Shown: positions 32,838-44,562 of the stretch, one piece after another
How positions within the stretch are numbered: position 1 is the stretch's first letter
How the letters are laid out: each line of letters begins with the position of its first letter
Assembly: GCA_035772735.1 (NCBI GenBank)
Contig: JASDFA010000006.1
Coordinates: 15,791,501-15,855,500 of the forward strand
Direction of reading: 5' to 3'
Source: Datura wrightii
Lineage: Eukaryota; Streptophyta; Magnoliopsida; Solanales; Solanaceae
Length of the DNA: 64,000 bases
The notes under the pieces: model-generated
Seen by the model: the letters and a program-made list of their open reading frames with translations, nothing else
Databases searched by the model: none
What the model was told of the DNA's origin: nothing
Position numbers and translations under genes: made by a program

Positions 32838-35800
32838 ATGAACCAGCATGTTTATGACATGAATAGCATAAATGTTTCAATTTCAAAAATTGAAAATGAT
32901 TTGCAAAATTGGTCGATTCCTAGAGAACCGATTGAAAAGGTTTACCAAACAGGAAACTTTTCATTTCTTAAAAAATTGCATATCAAGACATGTGAATCAA
33001 CTGTCTCTATTAATAATCACTTAGAATGCATAAAGCTTCTTGTATCTGCTGATATACAGAAATTTAAAAATGAGTTTAAATTCTTGCATATTGGCTTAGT
33101 TCAAATTGCTGTTAAACCTCTGTTTAGAAAAGGTTTAAACATCCCTTTATGTCTTCTATTACGTGATGATAGATTATTGAATTTTGATGATTCCCTGTTA
33201 GGAGTCTTAGAAAGTAACCTCGCCAATGGCCCGGTATACTTTAATTGCTATCCCAATTTCTCGGTCGATATTCAGGACCCCAACATCCTGGATACCTTGA
33301 CACTTAATGTCAAGACCAAGAACATGAATAGCAAGGTTGATACCCGTGAAATAGCTATAATATACAGGGTATATTATAAGCTAATGAAGACCACAATAGC
33401 CCCAAAGGCTATTAATGCTAGTGTCAAAGGGGTTACCATGCTCATGGAAGCTAACCAAGAGCACTGTACTACCTTTGTCCCTAGACTTCTCAGATGGACT
33501 GACATCTTATCTGATGAAGAATGGAAATTCGATTCCATTACCCATCCTACTCCTCTTCAACCCGAACGGTCTCAGATCGACAGGGTTATCCAATTTCCAG
33601 ATGGATCCATAAATCTTAAATTTTTGAGATCCAACTCTTGTAGCCAAGCGTCTTCAAGTAGAAGAATGTCTTCGGCTAGACCTTCTTCTTTTTGTCCCCG
33701 GGAGGGTAATAATAGTAATTCTTCTGAGAATGATGGTGAACCAGGGAAAATCCACGGCGTGGATTATTCTCACACTATCCCTAAAGTTTTCTATGAAGAA
33801 CCTACAGGTGACATGCCTACCAGTCCTACTGCCAGTGAAATGAGACCTGAGCAGAGAAGAAAAGATTTTTTGGGTGTTCTCTCATCAGATGATGATTACG
33901 AGATCAACAAAAAGAAGATAACTGAATGGTGGAACCTTCCAGAACATAAGGTTAAAAAAGAATGGTATAAAGCAAATTATACTATTGAAGAAAGGACCAT
34001 TTTCAGAGATAAATGGTACAAAGACATGAAAAGGTTCAGAACAGAACTTGAATTCTTTAAGTGGTTTGAAGTCACTGGTCAGCTTGGAGACAGCAGCTCC
34101 TCTCTTAAAATGATTGTCAGACAATGGCATACTAAGGAGAAAACGGTGAACTCTGTCACTCCTCCACTCGAAGGTATCCTAATACCTTACAGAAATGAGA
34201 CTATAAAAGCCTCTCCCTTCAAAAAATCTAGTAGCCAACCTACTGCTCCAGTCACTGCCGAAGATTTGAACAAAGTCTACGAGCAGAATAACTATACAAA
34301 CCAAATTCTTCATGTTGTTTCCCAACAGATTGAAGAAACCAAAAAATCTCCCAGTACTTCTAGTACTAGCCTTTTCAGCTCCAAACAGAGTCCTTCCAAA
34401 TCCGTTCACACTTCTTTCAGTGAACCTCCTTTCAAGGTAAATGAATTCTCCAAAAAGGATTTTCCAAAGTACCTTAAAGGACAAAACCTTCTTGAGAAAA
34501 TCAGTGAAGAACTGACTAAACTTAACCTCAACAAAGGAGATAGCAATGGTCAGAAGATTGGTGCTATTGCAGAAAGCTCCAGCAAGAGGCACCATAATAA
34601 CAGGAACTTCTATAAGAGGCCTTCATTCCCAGACATGCAGTTTGAGGAAAACAACTTCTATCCACAGGGTACTGCTGACGGAACCAGCATCACCGAATGG
34701 AACATTGATGGCATGGCTGAAGGACAGATCTATGCCAAGTTACAAGAAATAGGCATGAATATAACTGCCTATAAAATGAAGAACTCTTCTGACAAGGAAG
34801 CTTGCGGTTTAATTATTGCAGGTTTTACCGGAATGTTGAAAAATTGGTGGGATAACTACCTCACCGAACATAACAGACAGGAGATCCTTAGTGCCACAGC
34901 ACTAAAAACAATTGTTAAGATTGAAGCAGGCCAGGAGCTTGTCAGCCAAGAAAATCAAGAAGATGCCACTACAACTTTATTGTACAGCATCGCCAAACAC
35001 TTTGTGGGTGAACCCAAATTGTTTCAGGACAGAAGCCTGGAGATTCTTAACAATCTATACTGCAAGAAGCTCACGGACTTCAGATGGTATAAGGATATGT
35101 TCCTGAATAAGGTACTCATCAGGCCAGACTGCAACAATGAATACTGGAAAGAAAGGTTCATCAGTGGCCTTCCTACCCATTTTGCAGAAAAGGTTAGGTC
35201 CAAAATAAGAGATCGTTGTGACGGTAAGATCCCGTATGCAGAACTTGCATATGGTGACATTATCAGTCTCATTAATGTTGTTGCCCTTGAGCTCTGCACA
35301 GACCTGAAGCTCAAAGAACAGATTAAAAAGGATCAAAGAGATTCTAGCAAAGACTTAGGAACCTTCTGCCAAGACTTTGGGTTTCCTATGTTAAAGCCTC
35401 CTTCGTCCAAACCAGACAAAAGGACCAGGAAAGGAGAACCTTTCAAAAGGACAAGAAAGACCTCAGAAAGGTCCAAACGTAGAAAGGACGAAAGAAGGTC
35501 CAAAAGAAAGGGTTCAAGAAGACCCCAAGCTGTTGAGGACACCTGTTGGACATGTGGCAAAAGAGGCCACAAATCCCCAGACTGCCCAAGAAACAGTAAG
35601 AAAAAGAAGAAGATTAATCTTCTCGGAGTTGATGAGGAAACGAAACAGAAACTCTTCTCCATTTTGGAAGAAGAAGAATCTGAATCAGAATACTCTTCCT
35701 CTGAAGAAGGAGAATCTGATGAAGACTACTTGAATGTAGCACAAGAATCAGAATCAGAAGATTCAACAACGGATTGCAACTGTAATGGTGCATTTTGCCT

Positions 35801-36203
35801 GTGCGACAGCAGGTCTCTCAAAGTTCTTTCTGAAAAGGCTGCAGAAACTTTGTTCGCTACTATCGAACACATTCAAGATGAAGAAGCTAGAAGGAAGTAC
35901 CTTCTTGAGCTCCAAAAGCTTATGCTTAAAGAAAAGAAGGACAGACCAACTGTCACTCCATTCAGCATGAAGCAAGTCATGGAAAAATTCAACTCAGAGA
36001 AGAGTAAGGAGCCATCCATTGGTGATCTCCGGAAGGAAATAAGTCTCCTAAAGGATGAAGTTAGAGACATCAAGGCAAGGCTTAGCAGCATCGAAGTTGA
36101 GAAGCTGGCTAAAAAACTGCTTAAAGAAATTAAAGAAGACCAAGAATCTTCTGACACAGATAGAGAGCATAACTCTCCAAAGCATTATACAGATAATCAT
36201 TGA
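32838..36203 (+). pseudogene. V1 movement protein - coat protein, plus-strand copy
   Basis: The most complete first half of the polyprotein, about 1,121 codons from the ATG at 32,838. Movement-protein (30K) domain with YRVYYKLMKTTIAPKAI near residue 180. Ser/Pro-rich linker. Coat-protein core about 620-860. CCHC zinc knuckle at 903-916, likely for RNA binding during packaging, followed by acidic stretches and a predicted coiled coil (about 1,063-1,100). The frame ends at a TGA at 36,201 because one extra base near 36,195 shifts it; the minus-strand copy lacks that base and reads on into the protease. Confidence 0.9.
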
Positions 36204-36735
36204 AGAAGCTGAATCTTCTCACCAAGGTAATGAAGAACCAGGAGTTCTTACAATAACGCAGGTGAAACCTCAGAGTTCACATATCTTTATTAAATTAATT
36301 ATTGGTGATCTAACATTCAACAAGATTGCTTTGTTAGACAGTGGTGCAGACAGGAACTGCATTATCGAAGGACTGGTACCAACTAAGTACCTAACCAAAG
36401 GCACTACAAAGCTGTATAGTGCAACTGGTGAGCGTATACAGATTGACTACAAGTTGTCTAATGCTCACATTTGTAATAATGGAATTTGTTTAAAAAACGA
36501 TTTTGTTATTACCAAAAACATAAATGAAGAGATTATTTTGGGGATCCCTTTCATCACCCAAATTAAACCCTTCATTTCAGGTTTTGAATCAATTAAAACC
36601 AAAGTTTTGGGGAAAACCCTTGAATTTCCTTTTGTTAAAACTCTTTCAAAAAATGAAAGCAAATTTCTGCATGACAAAACTGCATTCAAGGTCTTTCATC
36701 TTTCCAAACAAATTGGATTTTTAAAAGATGATTAA
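36204..36735 (+). pseudogene. V1 aspartic protease region, plus-strand copy (shifted frame)
   Basis: Protease with its LDSGADRN active-site motif at 36,331-36,354, read in the +1 frame relative to the regions on both sides. It ends at a TAA (36,733-36,735) caused by one missing base that the minus-strand copy retains. The two indels cancel, so only this stretch is out of frame. Confidence 0.87.
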
Positions 36736-38219
36736 AAATTAAAAGAATTGAACAGATTTTAAAAACCCCGGGAATGGTTACTAAGATAGCCCATCTTGAG
36801 GAAAAATTTAAAACTGGAATCTGTTCAGATTTTCCAAATGCTTTTTGGGCCAGAAAAGCCCACACTGTTGATTTACCATATATTGATGGATTCAATGAAA
36901 GGTCCATTAGCACAAAAGCTAGGCCCATTCAAATGAGTCATGATCTTATGGAAATCTGTAAAACAGAAATCAACTCACTTTTGGAAAACAAAATTATCCG
37001 GCCCTCCAAGTCCCCTTGGAGCTGTTCGGCCTTTTATGTCAACAAGGCTGCGGAGCAGGAAAGAGGCTCTCCCAGACTTGTGATTAATTACAAACCTTTA
37101 AACTCCGTTTTAAAATGGATCAGATATCCGATTCCTAATAAAAGGGATCTTTTGAAAAGAACTTTTAAGGCTAATGTCTACAGCAAGTTTGACATGAAGT
37201 CAGGGTTTTGGCAAATTCAAATATCTGAAAAAGATAAATATAAAACTGCATTCAATGTTCCGTTTGGACAGTATGAATGGAACGTTATGCCTTTTGGGCT
37301 TAAAAATGCCCCAAGTGAATTTCAAAAGATTATGAATGACATATTCAACCATGTAAGCTATATGTCTATAGTTTACATAGATGATGTGTTAATCTTTTCT
37401 GAGGACATTGATTCTCATTTTAAACATCTTAACATATTTTTTGATATAGTTAAGAAAAATGGATTGGTCGTTAGTGCCAAGAAAATTAAACTCTTTCAAA
37501 CGAGCATTAGGTTTCTTGGACATGATCTGTATCAGGGAACTTACAAACCTATTTGCAGAGCCATTGAGTTCTCGAACAAATTTCCTGATGTCATTACAGA
37601 CAAGACCCAATTACAAAGATTTTTGGGAAGTATTAATTATGTTGCAGACTTCATACCAAAGGTAAGACATATCTGCAAACCTTTGTTTGAAAGGCTTAAG
37701 AAAAAGCCATGCCCATGGTCTGAGGAACAGACCAGAGCCGTCAAAAGGATTAAGGATATCGTAAAAGATCTCCCTTGTTTGGGCATCCCAAATCCAGATG
37801 CCTTCATGATTGTGGAAACTGATGCCTCTGACATAGGGTATGGAGGTATTTTGAAGCAAAGAAAATCCCCCGAGGATTTTGAACAACTTGTCAGGTATAC
37901 CTCAGGTGTATGGAATTCTGCTCAAAAGAATTACAGCACCGTTAAAAAGGAAGTACTTTCTATCTTCTTGTGTATTACTAAATTCCAAGATGATTTGATT
38001 AATAAATCTTTTCTGCTTAGAGTAGATTGCAAATCTGCCAAAGACATTTTACAAAAGGATGTTAAAAATTTGGTTTCCAAACAAATCTTTGCTAGGTGGC
38101 AAGCCTTGTTATCAAATTTTGATTTTAAGATTGAATTCCTTAAAGGAGAAAACAATTCTTTGCCTGATTATCTAACCAGGGAATTTTTGCAGGATAAAAA
38201 TGAAGCCGCTCAGGCCTAA
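36736..38219 (+). pseudogene. V1 reverse transcriptase - RNase H, plus-strand copy
   Basis: Back in the frame of the coat-protein region. First ATG at 36,774. RT motifs LVINYKPLN, QYEWNVMPFGLKNAP and YIDDVL (37,374-37,391), then RNase H with ETDASD and the C-terminal SLPDYLTREF. The catalytic residues I can see are intact. It is separated from the start of the polyprotein by the upstream frameshifts, so it is probably not translated. Confidence 0.88.
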
Positions 38220-39534
38220 ATCCTCGACACACAGTGGTCCTTCTGGAAAGGACGTTCTTAGGGCATCTGCCTCACCTTTCACAATCCGGCCGTCTTCGAA
38301 CGACCTTCCTAGTATGAACAAATACTCTGTATTAGCCGGAATTCCTCCATTAGATCCCAGGCTAACAGTCACTCCTTTCCCTCTTCTGTCTGCCCCAGCC
38401 CCAAAAGCTGAAAAACCTAAGGTTTCTTCTCCTTTTATAAAAGAGTCCAAACCTTCATCATCTTCTCCTTCTGGTGAACCTAGATTCTCCAAAATCCAAA
38501 CCAAAGACAGCTATGCTTACAAAGCTCCCGAAAGCTTTGCCCGAGCAGTCAATCCTAACCTCTCCCCCAAAGGAAAAGAGGTTGCAAGAATCCCAAAGAC
38601 CAAGGAAGTCTTTAAGAATGTTTCTATACTCATCACTCCAGTCTTAGCTCTAGACAAGGAGTTTGAAAGTTTTGACATCAAAAGTCTGATCAGACCTATT
38701 TACACTGATCAGAACTTCATTGAAACCAGCAACCCCCTAAAAACCAGAAAATACTATGAATTTATTTTGGTTGATACAGGGTCCATTGATGTCGAACACA
38801 TCCTCAAGGATGAGGCAGATCCGAGTAGCATCGCCTACTCAAAATTTACAATTAAAAATATTTTCTCACCATTTGATTGGCAGGTATCTCACCTTCACAC
38901 ACCAATCAACCTTTCAAGGCCCTTCAGGCCCCAAACATACAACTGGTTTGATTACAGGGACGCGTGGTTTAACTTCCTGTTCCTAAGGCCAGCCAACCAC
39001 ACATGGTTCGTCAAATACGGACCTGAAATCAGCAGTAAGACTATCCCTAGATGGTTTTACGATTGGTGGAGTGCTTTCGGAGGAAACCAAGAAGTCCTCC
39101 CCAGAAACTTCGCCGAAAGATTTAATCAATTTCAAATTGATTTAGATATCTCTACACTACCTGAGCATATTAAATTATGCAAATATTTTATCATTAAAAA
39201 GATATCTTTTATTATTTCTTGGACTTTTGCAGTTCATGAGTCGGACAGGATCAAATACTTGTCCAAAGAAATTTTCGCAAAAGGATGGACACCAGCCATC
39301 AAAAAGGATGACTCTAAGCAACCTCCTAAGAAGAAGGTAGCACAAAAATCCAAGTCCAAAGAAGAGCTTAAGAAAAAGCTCCAAAAGGCTCTTTCAGAGC
39401 TAGATGAAAATTCAAATGAAGAATCAGCATCTCAACTTCTTGAAGAAGTAAGCTCATCCCATAGCGGTAATAATGGGGATATGCTAGAACCAAAAGGTAT
39501 AGCACAGTCCTATTTAAGTCTTTACTCAGACTAA
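38200..39534 (+). CDS. V1 ORF2 protein, plus-strand copy (444 aa)
   Basis: Same length as the minus-strand copy and differing from it at only two residues that I can see (FARAV for FAQAV, ENSNEE for ENSDEE). The ATG overlaps the RNase H stop by 20 nt. Expression would depend on read-through from upstream, since no promoter lies directly before it. Confidence 0.85.
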   Translation: MKPLRPKSSTHSGPSGKDVLRASASPFTIRPSSNDLPSMNKYSVLAGIPPLDPRLTVTPFPLLSAPAPKAEKPKVSSPFIKESKPSSSSPSGEPRFSKIQTKDSYAYKAPESFARAVNPNLSPKGKEVARIPKTKEVFKNVSILITPVLALDKEFESFDIKSLIRPIYTDQNFIETSNPLKTRKYYEFILVDTGSIDVEHILKDEADPSSIAYSKFTIKNIFSPFDWQVSHLHTPINLSRPFRPQTYNWFDYRDAWFNFLFLRPANHTWFVKYGPEISSKTIPRWFYDWWSAFGGNQEVLPRNFAERFNQFQIDLDISTLPEHIKLCKYFIIKKISFIISWTFAVHESDRIKYLSKEIFAKGWTPAIKKDDSKQPPKKKVAQKSKSKEELKKKLQKALSELDENSNEESASQLLEEVSSSHSGNNGDMLEPKGIAQSYLSLYSD

Positions 39535-40078
39535 AGTCCCAATAGAAGACATTAAAGTTTGGAATTATTGGCTTTCCTGGTAGAGAACCAAAGGTTCGGA
39601 ATTACCTAAGGAAAGAGTGATAGAGAACCATAGGTTCGGAATTATCACTGATTAAAGTCTTGACAAAAGACTAAATGACAAAGCTATTACATATGGCCGA
39701 CAATACTTTGTGGAAAGCAAAAGGAAAAGCATCTACTTTACAAAAGTAAAGGCTCCACTCTGAAAAGAGATTCCCACTAACATAAAGATGGGACCAACTG
39801 TGGCGGAAAGCAGACTCCACCCAAACTTATGGGACCCCTTGAAGATAAAGAAATCCAGATGCTCCAATCAAATTGAAGACACCTGTTTTTACTTTATCAA
39901 ATTTCTGTCTATATAAGACAGTCCATGTAAACTAGGAAAGCATTCGAAATTTTAGATATCAGAAATATTTAGGTACTCTGAAATTCTCTGTAATGCTTCC
40001 GCACTTTTAATAAACAAGTAAGTGTTCATGTTCTTCCTATCTACTGTATTAGTTTAAATACAGTTTATACATTTATGC
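39535..40078 (+). promoter_or_regulatory. V1 intergenic region and promoter, copy 4
   Basis: Follows the ORF2 stop. Two GAACC-(ATA or AAA)-GGTTC elements at about 39,585-39,640, TATATAAG at 39,910-39,917, AATAAA at 40,009-40,014. It stops before the primer-binding site, at ATTTATGC, where inverted ORF1 sequence is joined. Confidence 0.83.
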
Positions 40079-40498
40079 CTGAATATCGACCGAGAAATTG
40101 GGATAGCAATTAAAGTATACCGGGCCATTGGCGAGGTTACTTTCTAAGACTCCTAACAGGGAATCATCAAAATTCAATAATCTATCATCACGTAATAGAA
40201 GACATAAAGGGATGTTTAAACCTTTTCTAAACAGAGGTTTAACAGCAATTTGAACTAAGCCAATATGCAAGAATTTAAACTATAAATTTCTGTATATCAG
40301 CAGATACAAGAAGCTTTATGCATTCTAAGTGATTATTAATAGAGACAGTTGATTCACATGTCTTGATATGCAATTTTTTAAGAAATGAAAAGTTTCCTAT
40401 TTGGTAAACCTTTTCAATCGGTTCTCTAGGAATCGACCAATTTTGCAAATCATTTTCAATTTTTGAAATTGAAACATGTCATAAACATGCTGGTTCAT
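40078..40498 (-). pseudogene. V1 movement protein, N-terminal fragment
   Basis: About the first 130 codons of the movement protein on the minus strand, with the ATG at 40,498. It has deletions absent from the other copies: about 6 bp near 40,281 and about 14 bp near 40,477. The shorter open part (40,073-40,270) is a remnant. More decayed than the other copies. Confidence 0.85.
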
Positions 40499-41111
40499 GA
40501 TAATGCAAACTATCACCTTTGAGATAAGATAATCAAGTTTAAACTATGTATAACTTATAATCAATAGGGCAGAACAATCAAGTCAAACAATTATTTAAAA
40601 CAATTGGCCAGGATTAGTTATCGATATCCGGACGAGTCTACTTGATTGGATGACGCTGTTCAAATAGTTATATGAATAGTAGTAAAATTCTCTGGATTTT
40701 TAAATATTTAAATGTTTGATTGTAAGTCTAAGATATAACATGAAGAATTCATATGGATTTTACAATAGTTCCTTGGGAATAGACACTACGAGGCCAAGGA
40801 TCAAGCCTAACGCCTCCCCTCGGCTAAGCGGCAATTACGATCCCTTCAGGCTGGTCTATTCTTAAGAACCATACACCGAATTCTTCAATACTCAGACCAG
40901 TATTCAAACAAGAAAATATTCTAGAATCCTAAGAATGATACTATACATCATATAAACAATTGTACAGGAATCATCTTCCTCAAATCTGCCGGAACCCCAC
41001 CTGGTTCAATCATTCTAACAATATATTGACAAGCTGTTCTAAGCTATTAAGCAAAGTAACATAGTCTAACTTAAGTATCTACCTCAGGTGATAATAAACT
41101 TAGCCTAGTAT
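40499..41111 (-). other. V1 leader, copy 4 (no gene)
   Basis: Minus-strand leader ending at GGCTAACA, which in the other copies is followed two bases later by the primer-binding site. Here satellite follows instead. Confidence 0.82.
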
Positions 41112-42202
41112 GGCTAACACGCACCGAAAATCGAGAAAATCGTAAATTCTCATTTATGCGAAAAATAGTGATGCCGATCAAACAAAATGATAGCGCGCCT
41201 GTCACCAGGCTCCGCGGGTTGCGCACATCAAAAATTTGGGGCCGAACGGAGCCGGTCGATCAAATCTCTAGAAATCCGTGGGCTAACATACACCGAAAAT
41301 CGCGAAAATCGTAAATTCTCATTTATGCGAAAAATAGTGATGCCGATCAAACGAAATGATAGGGCGCCCGTCACCAGGCCCCGCAGGCTGCGCACAGCCA
41401 AAATTTGGGGCCGAACGGAAGCGGTCGATTGAATCTCAAAAAATCCGTAGGCTAACATACACCGAAAATTGAGAAAATCGTAAATTCTCATTTATGCAAA
41501 AAATAGTGATGCCGATCGAACGAAATGATAGGGCGCCCGTCACCAGGCCCCGCAGGCTGCGCACAGCCAAAATTTTGGGCCAAACGGAGACGGTCGATCA
41601 CATCTGCAAAAATCCGTGGGCTAACATACACCGAAAATCGAGAAAATCGTAAATTGTCATTTGTTCGAAAAATAGTAATGCCGATCAAATGAAATGACAG
41701 GGCGCCCGTCACCAAGCCCCGCAGGCTGCGCATAGCCAAAATTTGGGACCAAACGGAGACGGTCGATCAAATCTCCAGAAAACCGTGTGCTAACATACAC
41801 CGAAAATTGAGAAAATCGTAAATTCTCATTTATGCAAAAAATAGTGATGCCGATCAAACGAAATGATAGGGCGCCCGTCACCAGGCCCTGCGGGCTGCGC
41901 ACACCCAAAATTTGGGGCCAAACGGAGCCGGTCGATCAAATCTTCAGAAATCCGTGGGCTAACATACACCGAAAATCGAGAAAATCATAAATTCTCATTT
42001 ATGAGAAAAATAGTGGTGCCGATCAAACAAAATGATAGGGCACCCGTCACCAGGCCCCGCGGGCTGCGCACAGCCAAAATTTAGAGCCGAACGGAGGTGG
42101 TCGATCAAATCTCCAGAAATCCGTGGGCTAACATACACCGAAAATCGAGAAAATCGTAAATTCTCATTTATGCAAAAAATAGTGATGCCGATCAAACGAA
42201 AT
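41112..42202. repeat. 169-bp satellite array S8
   Basis: About 6.5 monomers starting at the viral junction. Its variants (CAGGCTCCGCGGGTTGCGC, GATTGAATCTCAAAAAATCCGTAGGC, ATCTGCAAAAATCC) match S11 from about 49,180, so it is a recent duplicate of that region and not the continuation of S7. Confidence 0.92.
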
Positions 42203-42284
42203 CCTAGTACTACTCTCGCCCAAGCACGCTTAACTTCGAAGTTCTGATGGGATCCGGTGCGTTAGTGCTGGTATGATCGCATCC
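42203..42284 (-). pseudogene. 5S rRNA, 5' part only, fused to satellite
   Basis: Breaks at CCTAGTAC; has CTTCGAAGTTC for CTTCGGAGTTC. Confidence 0.85.
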
Positions 42285-42497
42285 GTCATTCCTAGCGCTC
42301 TGAATTCTTTTAAGCTTCTTTCCTTCCGCGCTCCGTCCTCAACCTGCCCCCGCTCTATCCCCCCTGTCGCGCACGCCGTCTGGTGCCGCCTGTCGCGCCT
42401 CCATCGCCTAACCTAACGACACCCCGCCCCGAGTATCTTTTTTGCAAAAAAATATTGTAAAAAAGCACCATAATTAAGCGGAGTTCCGGCAAAAGAA

Positions 42498-42616
42498 GGG
42501 ATGCAACACGAGGACTTCCCAGGGGGTCACCCATCCTAGTACTACCCTCGCCCAAGCACGCAAAACTTCGGAGTTCAGATGGGATCCGGTGCGTTAGTGC
42601 TGGTATGATCGCTTCC
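42498..42616 (-). rRNA. 5S ribosomal RNA (divergent)
   Basis: CTACCCTCGCC, CACGCAAAACTTC, GTTCAGATGG, and GCTTCC at the RNA 5' end. Several changes lie in the internal promoter; probably not functional. Confidence 0.78.
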
Positions 42617-42740
42617 GTCACTCCTAGCGCTCTGAATTCTTTTAAGCTTCTTTCCTTCCGCGCTCCGTCCTCAACCTGCCCCCGCTCTATCCCGCCTGTC
42701 GCACACGCCGTCTGGTGCCGCCTGTCGCGCCTCCATCGCC

Positions 42741-44562
42741 TGCCAAAATTTGGGGCCAAACGGAGACGGTCGATCAAATCTCCAGAAATCCGTGTGCTAA
42801 CATACACCGAAAATCGAGAAAATCGTAAATTCTCATTTATGCGAAAAATAGTAATGCCGATCAAACAAAATGATAGCGCGCCTGTCACTAGGCCCCGCGG
42901 GCTGCGCACATCAAAAATTTGGGGCCGAACGGAGTCGGTCGATCAAATCTCTAGAAATCCGTGGGCTAACATACACCGAAAATCGCGAAAATCGTAAATT
43001 CTCATTTATGCGAAAAATAGTGATGCCGATCAAACTAAATGATAGGGCGCCCGTCACCAGGCCCCGCAGGCTGCGCACAGCCAAAATTTGGGGCCGAACG
43101 GATGCGGTCGATTGAATCTCGAAAAATCCGTGGGCTAACATACACCGAAAATTGAGAAAATCGTAAATTCTCATTTATGCAAAAAATAGTGATGCCGATC
43201 AAACGAAATGATAGGGCGCCCGTCACCAGGCCCCGCGGGCTGCGCACAGCCAAAATTTCGGGCCAAACGGAGACGGTCGATCACATCTCCAAAAATCCGT
43301 GGGCTAACATACACCGAAAATCGAGAAAATCGTAAATTGTAATTTGTTCGAAAAATAGTAATGCCGATCAAATGAAATGACAGATCGCCCGTCACCAAGC
43401 CCCGCAGGCTGCGCATAGCCAAAATTTGGGGCCAAACGGAGACGGTCGATCAAATCTCCAGAAATCCGTGTGCTAACATACACCGAAAATCGAGAAAATC
43501 GAAAATTCTCATTTGTGCGAAAAAATAGTGATGCCGATCAAACAAAATGATAGCGCGCCTGTCACTAGGCCCCGCGGGCTGCGCACATCAAAAATTTGGG
43601 GCCGAACGGAGCCGGTCGATCAAATCTCTAGAAATCCGTGGGCTAACATACACCGAAAATCGCGAAAATCGTAAATTCTCATTTATGCGAAAAATAGTGA
43701 TGCCGATCAAACGAAATGATAGGGCGCCCGTCACCAGGCCCCGCAGGCTGCGCACAGCCAAAATTTTGGGCCGAACGGAGGCGGTCGATCACATCTCCAA
43801 AAATCCGTGGGCTAACATACACCGAAAATCGAGAAAATCGTAAATTGTCATTTGTTCAAAAAATAGTAATTCCGATCAAATGAAATGACTGGGAGCCCGT
43901 CACCAAGCCCCGCAGGCTACGCATAGCCAAAATTTGGGGCCAAACGGAGACGGTCGATCAAATCTCCAGAAATCCGTGTGCTAACATTGACCGAAAATTG
44001 AGAAAATCGTAAATTCTCATTTATGCAAAAAATAGTGATGCCGATCAAACGAAATGACGGGGCGCCCGTCACCAGGCCCCGCAGGCTGCGCACAGCCAAA
44101 ATTTGGGGCCAAACGGAGACGGTCGATCAAATCTCCAGAAATCCGTGTGCTAACATACACCGAAAATTGAGAAAATCGTAAATTCTCATTTATGCAAAAA
44201 ATAGTGATGCCTATCGAACGAAATGATAGGGCGCCCGTCACCAGGCCCCGCGGGCTGCGCACACCCAAAATTTGGGGCCAAACGGAGCCGGTCGATCAAA
44301 TCTTCAGAAATCCGTGGGCTAACATACACCGAAAATTGAGAAAATCATAAATTCTCATTTATGAGAAAAATAGTGATGCCGATCAAACAAAATGATAGGG
44401 CGCCCGTCACCAGGCCCCGCGGGCTGCGCACAACCAAAATTTGGGGCCGAACGGAGGTGGTCGATCAAATCTCCAGAAATCCGTGGGCTAACATACACCG
44501 AAAATCGAGAAAATCGTAAATTCTCATTTATGCAAAAAATAGTGATGCCGATCAAACGAAAT
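42741..44562. repeat. 169-bp satellite array S9
   Basis: About 10.8 monomers; starts in mid-monomer at CCAAAATTTGGGGCC and contains no linker. Includes a degraded monomer near 43,850 (GTAATTCCGATC, GACTGGGAGCC). Confidence 0.92.

Larger units (their letters stand above)
17233..41111. mobile_element. Endogenous pararetrovirus cluster (Caulimoviridae, florendovirus/petuvirus-like)
   Basis: About 23.9 kb of viral DNA in at least seven pieces: plus-strand intergenic region and leader (17,233-18,327); minus-strand RT and ORF2 scraps (18,328-19,354); minus-strand copy running through more than one genome length (19,354-29,571); plus-strand promoter (29,572-29,793); a second virus (29,794-32,311); plus-strand copy (32,312-40,078); minus-strand ORF1 start and leader (40,078-41,111). 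There are no LTRs and no integrase, which fits accidental integration by DNA repair. Joins show 1-8 bp of shared sequence. Genus is inferred from gene order only. Confidence 0.9.
42203..42740 (-). repeat. 5S rDNA block B4 (irregular end)
   Basis: One truncated edge copy, one full gene, then part of a spacer. Unlike every other block it does not end in the split 5S gene but in the spacer (CATCGCCTGCCAAAATTTGG), joining satellite in mid-monomer. Confidence 0.93.

Noticed and set aside
17233..41111. LTR retrotransposon instead of pararetrovirus
   Set aside because: No LTRs and no integrase; the movement-protein and coat-protein domains and the gene order are those of Caulimoviridae.
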